From: Shinisaurus crocodilurus
Taxonomy: Eukaryota > Chordata > Lepidosauria > Squamata > Shinisauridae
Direction: 5' to 3'
Length of the DNA stretch: 64,000 bases
NCBI GenBank assembly: GCA_021292165.1
Contig: JAHFWL010000062.1
Coordinates: forward strand, 1 to 64,000
Position 1 is the first letter of the stretch, and each line of letters starts with the position of its first letter. The position numbers and the translations under genes are program-made. Under the pieces are notes generated by a model. It was not told where the DNA came from. It saw only the letters and a list, made by a program, of their open reading frames with translations, and did no database searches. Below are positions 44,660-56,961 of the stretch, piece by piece.

Positions 44660-45030
44660 GTAAGTCCTTTGTGAGAAAGGATCCCCCCCCCCTCCTCGTG
44701 TGGAGACAGTGTAGGCTACAGATCCTTGTTCTCCCCCTATTTAACTACCAGAGGGATATTTCGGATTCTCGAGGCTGGAGACAGCGCTCCAAACTAGAGT
44801 TTGCTGTAATGTTCTACTATATGAGTTCATTCCAGTCACATTCCTAAAGGTTTGTATTCATTCGTGGTTGTAGAAAGTTCTAAATAGGTCGTCATTTCCA
44901 AACTGTCAGGTGCTCTGGTTCGAACACTGGCAAATGCCACCTTTCGGTTCACAGTAGAGACGGGCATCCCTTTCATTCTTCTTTTCTTTCTCCCCCCATC
45001 CCACCTAGAGTGACGAGAAAACATCCAGAG

Positions 45031-46040
45031 CAGGGCTGAAGAACTGAGGGCCAAATCCGGCCCTCCGGGGTTCCACAAAAGGCCATGCCCTCTTCCTCTG
45101 GCCCCACCCCTGTATTCAAGTCACCAATTGTTGGGTGGTTTACCTGCTTTTGTGAAGTTTTTTCCCCCCCATTCCCCCTGCCTCTGCTGTGGTTTAGTTA
45201 CTGACAATAAGAGCTTTAAGCTAAAATATACTAGTACTAGCTGTTGCCCGCGGCTGCGCTCGCGTGGATTTTAGGATTTGGTACAATGGAAAAGATACAG
45301 TGTCTCTGACTGAAAGTGTAACGTTTAGGCTGGGTGCTGGCAGCAGAAAACTTTTCTGACAGAAATATCTGATCTTAAAGAAAAATCAGGTTAATCCTGA
45401 TAGTCTACAGACGATGAAGAGTGACCGTGCCAAGTTTGGGGTAGATCTGTCTAAACCTGATGGAGCCTATGTGATGACGCCCCCCCACACAACAGTCATT
45501 CATTCATTCAGTCAGTCATTTTAAAAGTTTCCCTCCCTTTTCACCCCCTCAGAGAACATTCTAAATGGCCTAGGGGAGATTTGCATACCCACCCCTATTG
45601 GCCCCTGCAGGAATTCATACGAACATTCTAAGTGTCGTATGGGCTATTTGCATAACTGCTCCTATTGGCTCCTGCAGTAATTCTGAGGTGAGGCCGATTT
45701 GCATAACTGCTCCCCTGTTTTGCCCATAGGAGATATGAGAGTGGGCGATTTCCCCCAGTTTTTCACCCCCTTAGGGATGGAATTTCCAAAAATCCTTCCT
45801 TAGTGGGTGTCTACGTCATAAAAACTATGTTCCTTCAAAATTTCACGTTCCTAGATTAAACGGTTTGAGCTGGGCGTTGATGAGTCAGTCAGTCAGGACT
45901 TCTTTTATATATATAGATTTTAGGAGGGTTGCCCTGCCCCCTTTTGCCTTTGGCCCCACCCACCACTGGAATGTGGGCCCCAGGAGCTACTCTGAAATGG
46001 AATGCAGCCCTCAGGCTGAAAGAAGTTCTGTATACCCCAG
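45031..46040. mobile_element. Family J element interrupted by another repeat
   Basis: The left part (CAGGGCTGAAGAACTGAGGG) and right part (CAGCCCTCAGGCTGAAAGAA) match the two ends of 62792-63112. The interior is split by a foreign repeat of about 680 bp (45236-45917). Confidence 0.65.
45236..45917 (+). repeat. Unclassified interspersed repeat inside family J
   Basis: It starts near ACTAGCTGTTGCCCGCGGCT and ends TTTTATATATATAGAT after a CAGTCAGTCAGT-like stretch. This start and end combination is familiar from dispersed vertebrate repeats, but I cannot name the family. There is no long ORF. Confidence 0.5.
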
Positions 46041-46501
46041 ACCTTCCTCAACAAGTTGCCCACACCGAAGGAATTCAGCATATCTTGGAGCTTTATAACA
46101 GGCAGTGGCACGGGATTGGCTATCTGGGACCACCTAATTCCCATGGCCTTGAGGATTCTGGTCTGCGATGCTCGAGTGTCCCAACAAATGGCCTGCGGTT
46201 CCCTTTTTGAACAGGTGTCCCTGGTGATGCCAGGAGTAGTAAATTGGTACCTGAATCACAGGACTCCTGGCTTGAGCTCTGCTGTGCCTGACACAAATAT
46301 ATTGAAACACCATCAAAAGCAATGCTAGATCAAACAAACCTAGCTATGTTTTCTTAATTTGCACAAAGTTTCTGACTACACAGTCTGGGAAGAATTTCAA
46401 CCCCCAGCGCACTGTAAATTAGCTCGCGCTTTGGGCCAACGGGGCCTTTGGTTCACAGCAGGGTCTGGCATTCCTTTTCTTGTCCCTCTTTTCCTTTACA
46501 G

Positions 46502-46750
46502 GGCTAGAAATGGAACCTGAGCAAGGGCAGCTGGCACCTTTGCAGGGCCAAGCCGCAGCGGCGGCGGCAAGTCCAGCCGGCTCAAGTGAGGAAGGGATCC
46601 TGCCCAACTTCCGGAGGCAGCTCGGGGTGATCCTGCAGACCGTGGGCAAGGCTCAAGTGGAGAAGATGCTGCGGGAGCTGGTGAAGGAGCAGGAGCAGCA
46701 GGGCAGAGTCCGGCAGCGCAAAAGAGTGACCAGGAGCCCCCGGCACAGAG
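46502..46750 (+). CDS. Zinc-finger gene linker exon, 249 bp
   Basis: The exon follows TTTCCTTTACAG and ends at GTAAAG (46751), phase 1 to phase 1, so it could be skipped without frame loss. It encodes 83 residues: an acidic/Gln start (GLEMEPEQGQ), a six-alanine run, then an amphipathic segment (LRRQLG-type helix through KAQVEKMLRELVKEQEQQ) that may form a short coiled coil. It closes with a basic tail RQRKRVTRSPRHRG that could act as a nuclear localisation signal. Function is unassigned. Confidence 0.65.
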
Positions 46751-47902
46751 GTAAAGGCCTTGCTGTAGTGAAGGAGGCCCGGAGGCCTGTGCGCCTCCAC
46801 TCTGGGCAGCCGAAAAGGCACAGCAGGGAGAGTCTGGCTTTGCACCACTCAAATGCTATTTTTTAAAAAAATGTTTTAAGTCTTGACCTGCAGCCAAAGA
46901 TCTGGCTGGTTATTTCAAATAATGGTGTGTCATTCAGAGCCACCCTCCTCACCCTACAAAGCTTCTCAGCCTCCCTGGCCTGCAGTGCCGACATCTCCCT
47001 TTTTTCTCTCCGCCTTCCCATTAACAGCTCACAGTCCTCCGTCCCTATAGTGCAGTGTGAACTTTTCCCTCCCTCTCCGCTCTGCTCCGTGCCTCCACAA
47101 TCCTCCTTTCCTGCACAGCACCTAGTAAATAGTGCAAAAATAATGAGATGTATTCCCATTTACTGGATTTGCGCAGTCAACTCAAGTTGCAGAATTTGGC
47201 TTGCCTTGGAGCAGAATTTGGATTTTCTTTTCTGAGCACAGGACAAACATTGCCCCAATACTAATCCATAATCCCAAATTTTCTGCTGCTCTTATGATGT
47301 GGGGAGGGGCAGGAGAAATACTTTTCTTGATGAGGTTTGGGGCACTGAGGAGTTTCAACTACCGTAGAGAAGCTGCAGTGAATGTCAAGTACAGTTCCAA
47401 GTGCTGGGTTGAACCTACAAAAACCTAAATGACTTTGGCCCAGCATACCAAGAACCCGCCTCTTTCCTAAAGGAGTTCTCTTATACCAAGTCAGACCATT
47501 GGTAGATTGATGGATGATGGGCGGTCGATTTCCCAGCGCTCAGCCAGAAGTCTACCATCTGAGATACTTTTATGGAGATCCCAGGGATTGAATCTAGGCC
47601 CTTTTACATACAAAGCCTGTCCTCCACCACCAAGCCCCTCTGTGATCTGACCCACCACATTCTGTAGCATTGAGCAGTTGTAGCACCTTCACAATATGGA
47701 AGAGGAGGTTGCACCGCATCCTGTAGACCGGTGGTGGTGTGGAATCTGTGGCCCTCCAGATGTTGCTAGGCTCCAACTCCTCTATCAACCCCAGTCAGCA
47801 CGGTCACAATCAGGGACAATAGCCCCACCCCCCTCTGCTGTAGACATTCCTATGCTTCATTCCCAAGGTGCAAAGATTCATCTGCCTTTTTTGTTTCAGC
47901 AG

Positions 47903-49440
47903 GTGATGGAATGGGTGGGCAGAACCACCTGGAGACCCCACAGGAACTTGACGCTGGGACAGTGGAAGGACCTGCCATCTCATCCAGGAAGCCAGCCGAG
48001 AATGAGCTGCAAGTGCCCCTCGTGTGCCCAGGGTTGGTGGCCGGGCAAAAGCAAACCATTTCAGGGAAAATTGTCCATGGGGATACCAGAGTGTGTAAGA
48101 ACAGCCTGGCCCACCAGCAGAGTCCTCTGGGAGCCAGATGGGGGGCAGGCCTTGAGCCCAGGGAGAGCATTGGCTGCAGTCCCCTCCACAACATGAGCCG
48201 AGACTCCCAGGATGGTGGGAGAGTCTGGCCACCTTTTGGCGAAAGAGCCCAGTTCTTCTCAGGGTGGCAGAAACCACGCTGTACCCAGAGACGCCGGCGT
48301 CCACCTGCAGGAGAGAAACCCCACCGCTGTGGGCCGTGCAGGAGAGCCATTGTGGCACCATCGCCGAGATCTAACTCACCTTCAAACTCTGCCTTGGCTC
48401 CTCTCCCGGACTCTGCCTCTGTGATTTCTCCTGCCCTGCCTCTGAACTCTGTAGGGCCGCTGAGCACCCAGCCTTCACCAGGGAACCCAGCTTCAGCCCA
48501 GTCCCGAAAGCCCCATGCCTGTGAAGAGTGTGGCAAGCGGTTTCGAATCCTCACCAACTTGGAGCGGCATCAGCAACGCCACGCAGCAGAAAAGCCTCAT
48601 CAGTGCCGTGACTGTGGGCGGCGTTTCCGCTGGGGCTGCCACCTAGAGCGCCACCGGCGGTCACGCCGCTGTGTGGAATGTGGCGGGGGCCTGGCTACAC
48701 CTCCTCCACCCCCATCCCCACCCCCGGAACCTGACCGGCCCTACTCCTGCGGGGAGTGTGGGAGGCGGTTTACACAGCGCTCGGCGCTCAGCAAGCATCG
48801 GCGGCTGCACTCAGGGGAGCGCCCCTACGGCTGCGGGGAGTGTGGGAAGCGCTTCCTGCAACGCTCTGACCTCACCATTCATGTGCGCTCGCATTCCGGC
48901 GAGCAGCCGTACGTCTGCACGGAGTGTGGCCGCCGCTTCAGTGTCAGTTCGAACCTCAGCAAGCACAGGCGCATGCACCGCGGGGAGCGCCCTCACGCCT
49001 GCTCCGTCTGCGCCAAGCGCTTCCTGCAGCGCTCCGAGCTCCTCATCCACCAGCGTGCTCACACTGGGGAACGCCCCTACCCCTGCACCGCCTGCGGGAA
49101 GCGCTTTGCTCGCCGGGCTCATCTCAAGCGCCACCAGCGCACCCACGGCAGCGTGCCTGCCACGCCCACTGCCTCTCATCACCCGAGTGCCCGTCTGCTG
49201 GCCACGTCTGCGGCAGACACCGTGCCCCTTCTTGAGCGACAACAGCATGAACGTGGGGGGGTGCCCGATGCCCTGGAGGCACGTCCCCACACCAACTCGC
49301 TCGCCACGGGGCCGTGCCCACCAGCAGCTGGGCCCACTGTCTTCTCCGCAGCCCGAGGTGCTGTGGGTGCCGCTTCCTTGGGCCTGCCCTGGGCTGTGCC
49401 CTCTTCTGCCCGCCTCCCCTTCTGTTCCAGCTCTCTCTGA
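47903..49440 (+). CDS. C2H2 zinc-finger protein, terminal exon with six canonical fingers
   Basis: The final exon begins after TTGTTTCAGCAG and stays open to TGA at 49438-49440. Counting from the internal Met at 47911, residues 1-200 are an unstructured Ser/Pro-rich region, with a headless finger start (AGEKPHRCGPC) near 133-143. Six canonical C2H2 fingers follow: one near 204-224, then five in tandem from about 280 to 412, with linkers such as SGERPY, RGERPH and TGERPY. Between them lies a degenerate finger near 232-254, whose last His is replaced by Cys, and a proline-rich break. About 100 residues of Pro/Ala-rich tail end the protein. It is a probable sequence-specific nuclear DNA-binding regulator. 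I cannot name the orthologue. The fingers are strongly GC-rich. Confidence 0.88.
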
Positions 49441-50373
49441 TCATGGGGTAGCTTTCCTGAATCCCTGCCCTTTATCAGTCCCTCATGACCAGTGGGCACC
49501 CCAGTTGAACCTCAAGTTTCAGGGATGGGGCCCAGCTCTGGGTAAATGCAGTGGGGGGGGGGACATACCAGGTTCTGAGGGAGCGTGGGAGTGGCTTATA
49601 TTTTGGGACCCAGCTCTTGATTGCTAGGAAGCCTGGCAGTTTTATTTTTCTCCTTGTGGCCTCCTGCTTGGCTCTGTATAGGGCCGCCGGTGTACGGGAG
49701 AGGCGAGAAGTAGACGGGCAGCCAAAGCCCCATGGGTGGGACATCAGCTCTCTTCCCTGGACTGTCGATTGAGCTTTATCAGTGCCAATCAGTGTGATCC
49801 AAGTTGGGCACGTTCCTTAAAGTCTGGCAGGGAGGGATTAGGTGAGCCTGCCTTTGCACACTGGGGTAAGCACCCCAAAGTTGACTGCAGCCAACCAGTG
49901 CAAGTGATCATGATTGCTTGCGAACCACAGTGTGAGCACAGGCATGCATTTCTGAGACACGCACACAAGATTACTTGTTCTTTTGGTATCATCCACCAGA
50001 TGGTCACCTCTCCTCCCCCCCCCCCCAATCCCACTTTAACGTTAACCCCACTTTTGTAAACTTTATTAGGGCTCCCGATACTGAAACCCTTGGTCTACTT
50101 GGCAGTGATCTCCCCTTGATCGGACTGCCTTTGTTTCCTGTTGTGGGAAGAGAAGTTCAACTAGGCTTCTCCCAAGCGCTTAGCACCCACTTCTGGAGAC
50201 AAAATGGCACATTTGCTCATGCTGTTGAGTCCCATAGACTGGCACAGAAACACTGGCTGTTGCATAAATTGGGGGTGGGTTGTGTGTGGCTTTTAGGATC
50301 CAGTACAGTCACGGTTCTCTTCTATCGGTAAACGAAGTAATCACAAGGTCCAAGCACTGGAAGACCCAGAACC

Positions 50374-50722
50374 ATGGTGAAAGAGAGAAGCCGAAGGAAG
50401 GAAAAGACAGTCACTGATCCTGCAGAGCAGTTCAGAAGCAGAGAATGGTGCAGTGAGTTCTGGCAGGATTTTAACTTGGCTGCTGCTTGCTGGATTTGGG
50501 ACCAGATGGCTAGTGAATTCAGAAGTGCTTCCTTCACCATCAGCGCCTGAGAAAGCAGGCAGGCAGAGGAGGAAAAGCAGACTGACGGAAGAGGAAAAGC
50601 AGGAGGCGTCTGCTTTGGTGGGAATTGTGGACTGGGACACTATTAGGGGTGGGAAGGAGTCTGGTTTCTGTATCCACGAATGCTTTAGCTCTGATGAGAG
50701 CAGTGAAGCTGGTGCGGAGTAG
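50374..50722 (+). other. Two overlapping unrecognised ORFs
   Basis: ATG 50374 opens a 58-codon frame (WCSEFWQDFNLAAACWIWDQ) to TGA 50550. A second frame, 50453-50722, carries a basic/acidic segment (GRQRRKSRLTEEEKQEASAL, ECFSSDESSEAGAE) and ends at TAG. The composition of the two parts looks coding, as if one frame shifted into the other. I recognise no family. It may be a decayed transposon ORF. Confidence 0.3.
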
Positions 50723-52422
50723 GGATCAAACCCCACTGGCCTGCGCCACTCTCAAGGGCTGTTCCCAGCTGTATGGTTGTTTACCAGACCAGTGTTATTT
50801 CTCCAGTTGTTTGTACATTCCTGGTTCCTTTTGGACTGGTGTTTTATTGCTAGGGGCGGGATCAGAGGGCTGGGCCACAAAGGTCTGTGGTTTGGCCTGG
50901 GCTCGAGTAGGGAGGGGATTAATATCTGATTTAGGACTAATACAGTAGAACTTTGTTTTATCCAATCTTCGCATGGAGTTTCTTTAACCAACATAGAAAC
51001 ATGATGAATCCAAAACTGTACATATAAATGAATCAAACAGGATATTTTGCGACTCCTTTGCCCCAAAGAAGATATTTTGCACCTCTCAAAACTTGAAATG
51101 TGAACTTTGTGCAAGCATTTTGGGTTTGGTGAGTGAGATCCTCAAAATCCCAAGTTTTGCTAGGTTCGAGGCCCTCTACCTCTATTTGACAATGTTTCAA
51201 TGTGGGGAAGTTTGTCACTTTTAAATGTATGCAATGTTTTGGTCACACAATGCCCATTACAATTGCATTGAGCCTTTTCGATGCACATCTTCACTCTTTT
51301 CCTGATCTTACATATATTTTCAAAACATGCACAGGAAAATATAATATTGGAGTGGCCTGAGCACGGCTGCAAGAATCGCATCCAGACTGATAAAAGGTGA
51401 AAATGTGGGGTTCTGCTCCCACCCCCTGGATTCCTTTGCCTCTGGGATGGTTTAGGTTAGTCTGAATTAGCAAAAGCCATTCTAATAGGCTTATGTAAGA
51501 GTGGGAGAATGAGGGAATTGCTCTGGCAGGCCACTGTTACATTACTTTTGAGTGGGGGCTGTCAGACATAGCAAAAGAATGGGTGCTGATCAGCTAAGCT
51601 TTGCTGAGTGCTTGGAGACAAAATACCATTCAGGTGTTGTTGATAGTGCAGAGAGGTTGGAGGGTCAGAATCGGGCAAGTTGGAAGTGTGTGTAGGAAAG
51701 GGGGAGGAATTTGCACTTTTGAACCTAGATGCAAACCAGAACTCAGTTATATTTCAAAATATGCACGTCTCCAAATTTTGCAATGTTCTCCAGTCAAATA
51801 ATGTGTACAAAAATGCATATATTAAGGAATAATGAACACAAAAGTAATATTAGTAAAAGTAATATTCAAAAATGCAATATATTAGGAGAAACTGCTTGCA
51901 AAAAAAGTAGGTATAAGCAAAGTTACGTACAAGAAAAAGTGTATTAGGAGAAATGCACACAAGGATGTGTATTGTGTACAAATTTCATGCGAACTTTAAA
52001 AAAAATTCCCAAATTTCGGGACAAACCAAACATAAGATTGGAAAAATGAGAAACTGAAATTGACAGATACATCCATCTCTTTGTGTGTGTGCATGACTAT
52101 CGGAGCTCTGATTGTTTTAAGGTTTTGGGTGTGGGTCATTCAACCAGTGAATATTTCCTTTCATGGACCTGTGTAACATCATGTTCACACAAGTGTTTCC
52201 TGCTGCAAAATGATTGGCCCAGAGCTATTGTCAAAAGGCATTTTGCATTCAGTTGGACAATACTAGAATAGCTTGATATGTCACAGAAATATTCCAGCAC
52301 AACAGCACTGAGTGCAGCCCACCAGTGTTGGAAAAACCTGCTTGACAAAACCCCTCTATGTGCAGTCACAGGCAGACAGCAAAAACAGGCAGATTGGTGA
52401 TCTGTTGGTGTATTGTGTATTT

Positions 52423-53048
52423 CAGGGGTCCCTGGACTGCGAACCAGTCCCGGTCCGTGGCCTGTTAGGAACCGGGCTGGGATGCCCGGCTGCCGCACCG
52501 GCCAGGACATGCTCCGAGCACCCCACCTGCTCTCAGGGTGCTCATGAGCTCTGGTGAGCACCCCCCACCGCTCGTCCCTCTGCTCGCCTCCCGGCGAGCA
52601 TTTTCGGAAAACCAGAAGTGACACGACGGGAGACCCGTTGCATCACTTCCTGGTTCTCTGGCGCTTTTAATGTAAATACCATGGTAAAGTACCTTAAAAC
52701 GGCAGCGAATAGCAAATCACGACCGTTTTAAGGTACTTTACCATCATGGTACTTACGTAAAAAGAGCAGCGCTGGAGAACCAGGAAGTGACGCGATGGGG
52801 ACCTCGTAGGTCCTTTCCCCCGGCGCATTTGGGTCGAGTGGCAGCAGGTAAGTCGCTGAGAGTCTCGGCGGGGTTGAGCGGGGTGAGTTTGACACGCTTC
52901 AGCCCCCTTGAGACTCTAGGATACATCCCCGCAGCCGCACAGCAGGAGGTGAGCGGTGGGCGACACCGCCCCCCCCCCCCCCCGGGTCCATGGAAAAATG
53001 GTCTTCCACGAAACCGGTCCCTGGTGCCAAAAAGGTTGGTGGCTGCTG
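52423..53048 (+). mobile_element. hAT-type nonautonomous element with internal palindrome, 626 bp
   Basis: The ends CAGGGGTCCCTGGACTGCG and GGTTGGTGGCTGCTG, together with the phrase GGCCTGTTAGGAACCGGGC, match a widespread Charlie-like hAT family. The flanks GTGTATTT and GTGTGTTT form an 8 bp duplication with one mismatch. The middle contains a palindrome around 52600-52790, built from AAGTACCTTAAAACG-type arms. Confidence 0.82.
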
Positions 53049-53703
53049 GTGTGTTTGGCTTGGTGGGTCATGAATTAGCAAATTAAATTGGGTTAGGTGA
53101 TGTGGAGTAGGTATCACTTCCAGCTCCCAGAAGAATCTGTTCCATGACAGATATGGAATCCCCATGTCAGTGGCTCACTATTCCTAGTGGTCCAGCACTA
53201 GGGCATTGTACACACTCCACTTCCCAACTTAATGAATGGATCAACCGCTCCTAGAGACTGGCTGAGGCACTTCATTGGTAAGGGTGCTTATCGCACGTTC
53301 AGAGGTGCCAAGATAAACCACTCTTATCAAATGCATTCTACAAGAGACACAGATCCTGAAATCTGAGCCGATGCTGGTGAACCTCAACTAAAAGGCTGTT
53401 GCGGGATCCATTGCTTTCTGATAGGGGTCTTGGCCTGAAACCTGGAGCAGGATATGTTATGTTCAAAGTAAGTTTTCTGTACCATGTTAACCCAAATTCT
53501 GTGGCAAGCTGAATTCTTGACTACCGTAACCTATACAAATTATGCAAATTGGTCTATAATTTATTTTACTAGTGGGGAAGGGCAATGAAGCAGTGCCTCC
53601 TGGCCATTAAAAAACACACATCCTGCTTGGTCCCGCTTCCTGGATTTTCCCAACCGTTATCCATATGCTTTTAAATCTGTCTTGGCAGCCAGAAGGCCTA
53701 GAA

Positions 53704-53841
53704 CAGGGATGGGGAATGCATGGCCCTCTAGCTGATGTTAGACTGCAACTCCCATCACCCCTCACTATTGGCTATGCTGGGTAAGGTTGATGGGAGTTGC
53801 AATCCGACAACATTTGGAGGGCCAGACATTCCCCACCCCTG
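53704..53841. mobile_element. Foldback MITE family C, 138 bp
   Basis: The ends CAGGGATGGGGAATGC and CATTCCCCACCCCTG flank arms containing GGCCCTCTAGCTGATGTT and AACATTTGGAGGGCC. The partial flanking repeat CCTAGAA/ACTAGAA suggests a hAT-type 8 bp duplication. Confidence 0.75.
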
Positions 53842-54519
53842 TACTAGAAGCTTGCTTTTGGGGGAGGGGGAAGAAACTTAACAAAAAACCCATATTCTCA
53901 GGTTCCTAAATTTTGTGCACAGTGCTTTTCTCTCCCATCTATGTGTAGTGCTATTACAGAATGCATACAGCCTTGGCTAGATTCCCCCCTGATCTAGATT
54001 AGGCAGGGAAATGGCCTAATCTAGATTTGTCCCCCTATAAAATTACTGAAGAATAGAAAAGTGCAATCAGGGATTGGGATGATGGTGGTCTTTATTAAGA
54101 GATACAACCCCCCCCACACACACACACAAATGCATTAATACCCCACTCTGCTTTTGGGCTCAAAGGGGCTTTCTGGGGGCAGGAATTTGGTGAGAACCAA
54201 GCAGCTATTGAGTGGATCATGGAGCAAGTGGTCTGTTCTGTTGCAGTCTACCAGGCTTCGTTCAACTCTTGCTTTGGTAGTTGCTGAAATGGATGAGGAG
54301 GAACATTGGAACAGCTTTGCTGGCATTTACTCAGCATTCTGAGTAGTAAAAGATGCCCTAAGGGACGTTTACAAGCAGGGCATGATAGTGGTGATTACTT
54401 GCTCTTTTTAATCCCCAGCATCAGATGGCCATTCTGCGGCAAGCTGGCAGCCCCAAATGTGGAGTTTGTGCTTTCGGGCTTTTATCAGATATTAGCCACA
54501 TCCCTCCTTCACGAACTCA

Positions 54520-55055
54520 TCAAATTCTTTAGAAAGCCATTTATTAGAACGGACAACTCAGCACATTGTGGCAAGGAGTGCCCAAGGTTGATCTTGCTGC
54601 TATAAGAAACATCCCGTTGGTTTTTCTTAAATCCAGTTGGGGAGGATTTGACATGCCAGGATTTTGTACTTTGAGAGTGAATCATCTGTCCCCTCTGTTC
54701 TTTCCACAGCGCTTGCAATTTGATAACCCCCGAATCTAAGCAAACAGAGCAAAGAGCTCCAGCTGGCATGAGAAAGTGAAATAAACCACACCTTCTAAGG
54801 ATGGAATGTGGTGGTCATAGGCCTTGGACTTCCCATTGTTTCAGAGCCAATGGATCCTGCCAAGATTTTCAATTCCAGCCGCACAAACACTTGCTTCTAA
54901 TGCAAACACAGTCTCTCCCGTAAGAGGCCAACAGAATGTGGACGAGGATCTCTGGGGACTTTCCAGGGGAGCAAACGCCCTGTCTTTGTAGCTAGCAAGT
55001 CATGCCCCATCCCCACAACTGTAGCAAACCATCAGCCCCATAGTCTGGAGCAGCC
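54520..55055 (-). other. CRHR1: Probable CRHR1 3' UTR
   Basis: Downstream of the CRHR1 stop codon the minus strand carries no recognised repeat. It meets its first clear AATAAA (plus-strand TTTATT) near 54540, a reasonable polyadenylation signal about 0.5 kb past the stop. A second lies near 54091. The true end cannot be fixed from sequence alone. Confidence 0.3.
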
Positions 55056-55196
55056 TCAGAGAGCCGTTGACTGCTTGATGCTGTGGAAGCTGACACGTGT
55101 TGGAGATGTGGGAATGGACATGGCTCTTGCCACTCGGGCCCGAATGGAGTGTTTATCCTGCCACCGGTGCCATCTCTTCCGTACTGCAGAGCGGAC
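55056..55196 (-). CDS. CRHR1: CRHR1 last coding exon: cytoplasmic tail
   Basis: After the acceptor GATGTGTCTCCCCAG the exon encodes [20 protein letters not shown], then [14 protein letters not shown] and [12 protein letters not shown], and stops at 55058-55056. It forms the end of TM7/helix 8 and the cytoplasmic tail. The [15 protein letters not shown] segment distinguishes CRHR1 from CRHR2. The final STAL is a class I PDZ-binding type ending (human has STAV). Serines and threonines in the tail are potential kinase and arrestin sites. Confidence 0.95.
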   Translation of the reverse strand, partial: VRSAVRKRWHRWQDKHSIRARVARAMSIPTSPTRVSFHSIKQSTAL

Positions 55197-55293
55197 CTGG
55201 GGAGACACATCACAGAATAAGGGTAACCTGCCAATTCCCTCCCTGAAAGGAGTGCCGGATTGAATGGAGAATAACGACCCTGTTCCTTTAATA

Positions 55294-55429
55294 CAGCTTT
55301 CCCCATCCTGGTACACGCTAGATGTTTTGACCTTCAACTTCCATCAGCCCCAGCCAGCATGGCCAATGGTCAGGAATCCTGGGAATTGTAGTCCAAAACA
55401 TCTGGAGGGAATCGGGTTGGGGAAAGCTG
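55294..55429. mobile_element. Foldback MITE family D, 136 bp
   Basis: CAGCTTTCCCCATCCTGG pairs with GGTTGGGGAAAGCTG, and the arms carry the common ACAACTCCCATCA/TCCAAAACATCTGGAGG type core. It lies just 5' of the last CRHR1 coding exon, in its upstream intron. Confidence 0.75.
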
Positions 55430-56428
55430 AGTTAGAGGAAAGCTTCTGCAGGCTGAGCTTTTTTGGTCAGAAAAAAAAAGTCGTACAGAGTTAATAAAGG
55501 CATAGGTGCCTCTACAAATCCATTGGTATAGCAGTGTGCGTGCACTCACACATTCACCCTTTTACTCTGGGCAAATTTAATCTGGAATAATCACCATCCT
55601 TGATTCCATATGACCAAAAGCAAATGTATAAAATCATTCTTCAAAACGGAAAAGTCAGCACTAGGTGGGAAATCATTGTAACTCCTCTGGGGATACTCTC
55701 TTATGTGACTGCTCCAGATGGCAAGGAGGTAGTGGTGGTAAAAAAGCAACATGAAATTCTTCACTTAAAAATGGGACTGCAGAATCGCATAAGGAAGGAG
55801 AGTTCCTAGCATGGCCATTTCTCTTCTTGACACGGGGGCAAGTTGAAGAAGTGATTTCCTATGTGCATTCTGAGGTGGTACAAACCTTGGAGGACAGTGC
55901 CATGTCAAAGAAGAGTACACTTGAATGGTCTCTTGGGGCATATTTACACTACAAATGTATATTTGGTTTTATACCAAGTTTTAATTGTCCATGGCTTCCC
56001 CCAAAGAATCTTGGGAGTTTGTCAAGGTGCTGAGAATTCTGTTGTTATATTTATTTATAACCTGCCTTTTCCCCAATACTGGGACTCAAGGCGGCTTCAC
56101 AACATTAAAATTGTACAATTAAAACATAAATAGAAAAATACAAAAGTTAAAAATATAATTACATCAGAAATAGTATTAAAATTTTATGTTAGAAATCCTA
56201 GCAGCCCCAGCCAGCATACCTAGTAGTTAGCAATGTTAGGAGTAGTCAACCAAACCATCTGGAGGACTCCTGGTTGGGGAAGGCTGCTCCAAAGCGTTGT
56301 GGGAATTTAAAACGCCGGTCCCCAGCTCTAAAAATGGGGAGGGGGATTAGAAGAGGAGGTGTCAGCCCCAGCAGCTGCCTGAGGATGCCATGCAATAATG
56401 CTAGACCTGATCATTAGACCACTTTAAC

Positions 56429-56536
56429 GGCACAGTCCTATGCATGTTTAGACAGAAAAACGTCCTACATGCTGGCTGGGGAATGCTGGGAGTTGTAGGA
56501 TTTTTTTTTCTGCCTAAACATGCATAGCATTGTGCC
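56429..56536. mobile_element. CRHR1: Foldback MITE family B, copy 2
   Basis: A 108 bp hairpin: GGCACAGTCCTATGCATGTT at the left against AACATGCATAGCATTGTGCC at the right, in the CRHR1 last intron. Confidence 0.75.
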
Positions 56537-56961
56537 CTGGGTCTGTAGCGCAGATATGCCCTTAGGGCTGAAGTGGATATTAATGCTTAGCTGCAAGTCT
56601 TGAAATTTAGTTTCATTTAAAGTATTCCTCAAAATATTTAAAAATAAAACATTCAAACAGCTGAGATTCCAATCTCAAAAATTCACCCGGATTTTGAAAC
56701 TTGTTCCAGCTCTCATGCAGAAGCACCCCTTCTATTGTCCTCCGTTGGCTTTAAACCTGAGGTTTCTTCCGCTCCACCTCAGGGCGATCAGCACCTGACC
56801 ATAATAATTGTCCCCACCCACGTACGTACCACCCCTTGGGCTGGAGAGTCCTCTGGTTTTTTTTCAAAGGACCACACAAGGGATGCCCCCCTGGCAGCAT
56901 GAAAGAGAAGACCAAGCAGGTCTTCACCACCTCCCCTCTCTTATTCCCAGCCCTGCCTCAC

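Larger units (their letters stand above)
49441..54519. other. Intergenic between the zinc-finger gene and CRHR1
   Basis: Includes the 3' UTR of the zinc-finger gene (end not identified), the unknown ORF pair at 50374, the hAT at 52423 and the MITE at 53704. The stretches 50730-52420 and 53060-53700 are AT-rich or unremarkable, with no recognised feature. Confidence 0.5.
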
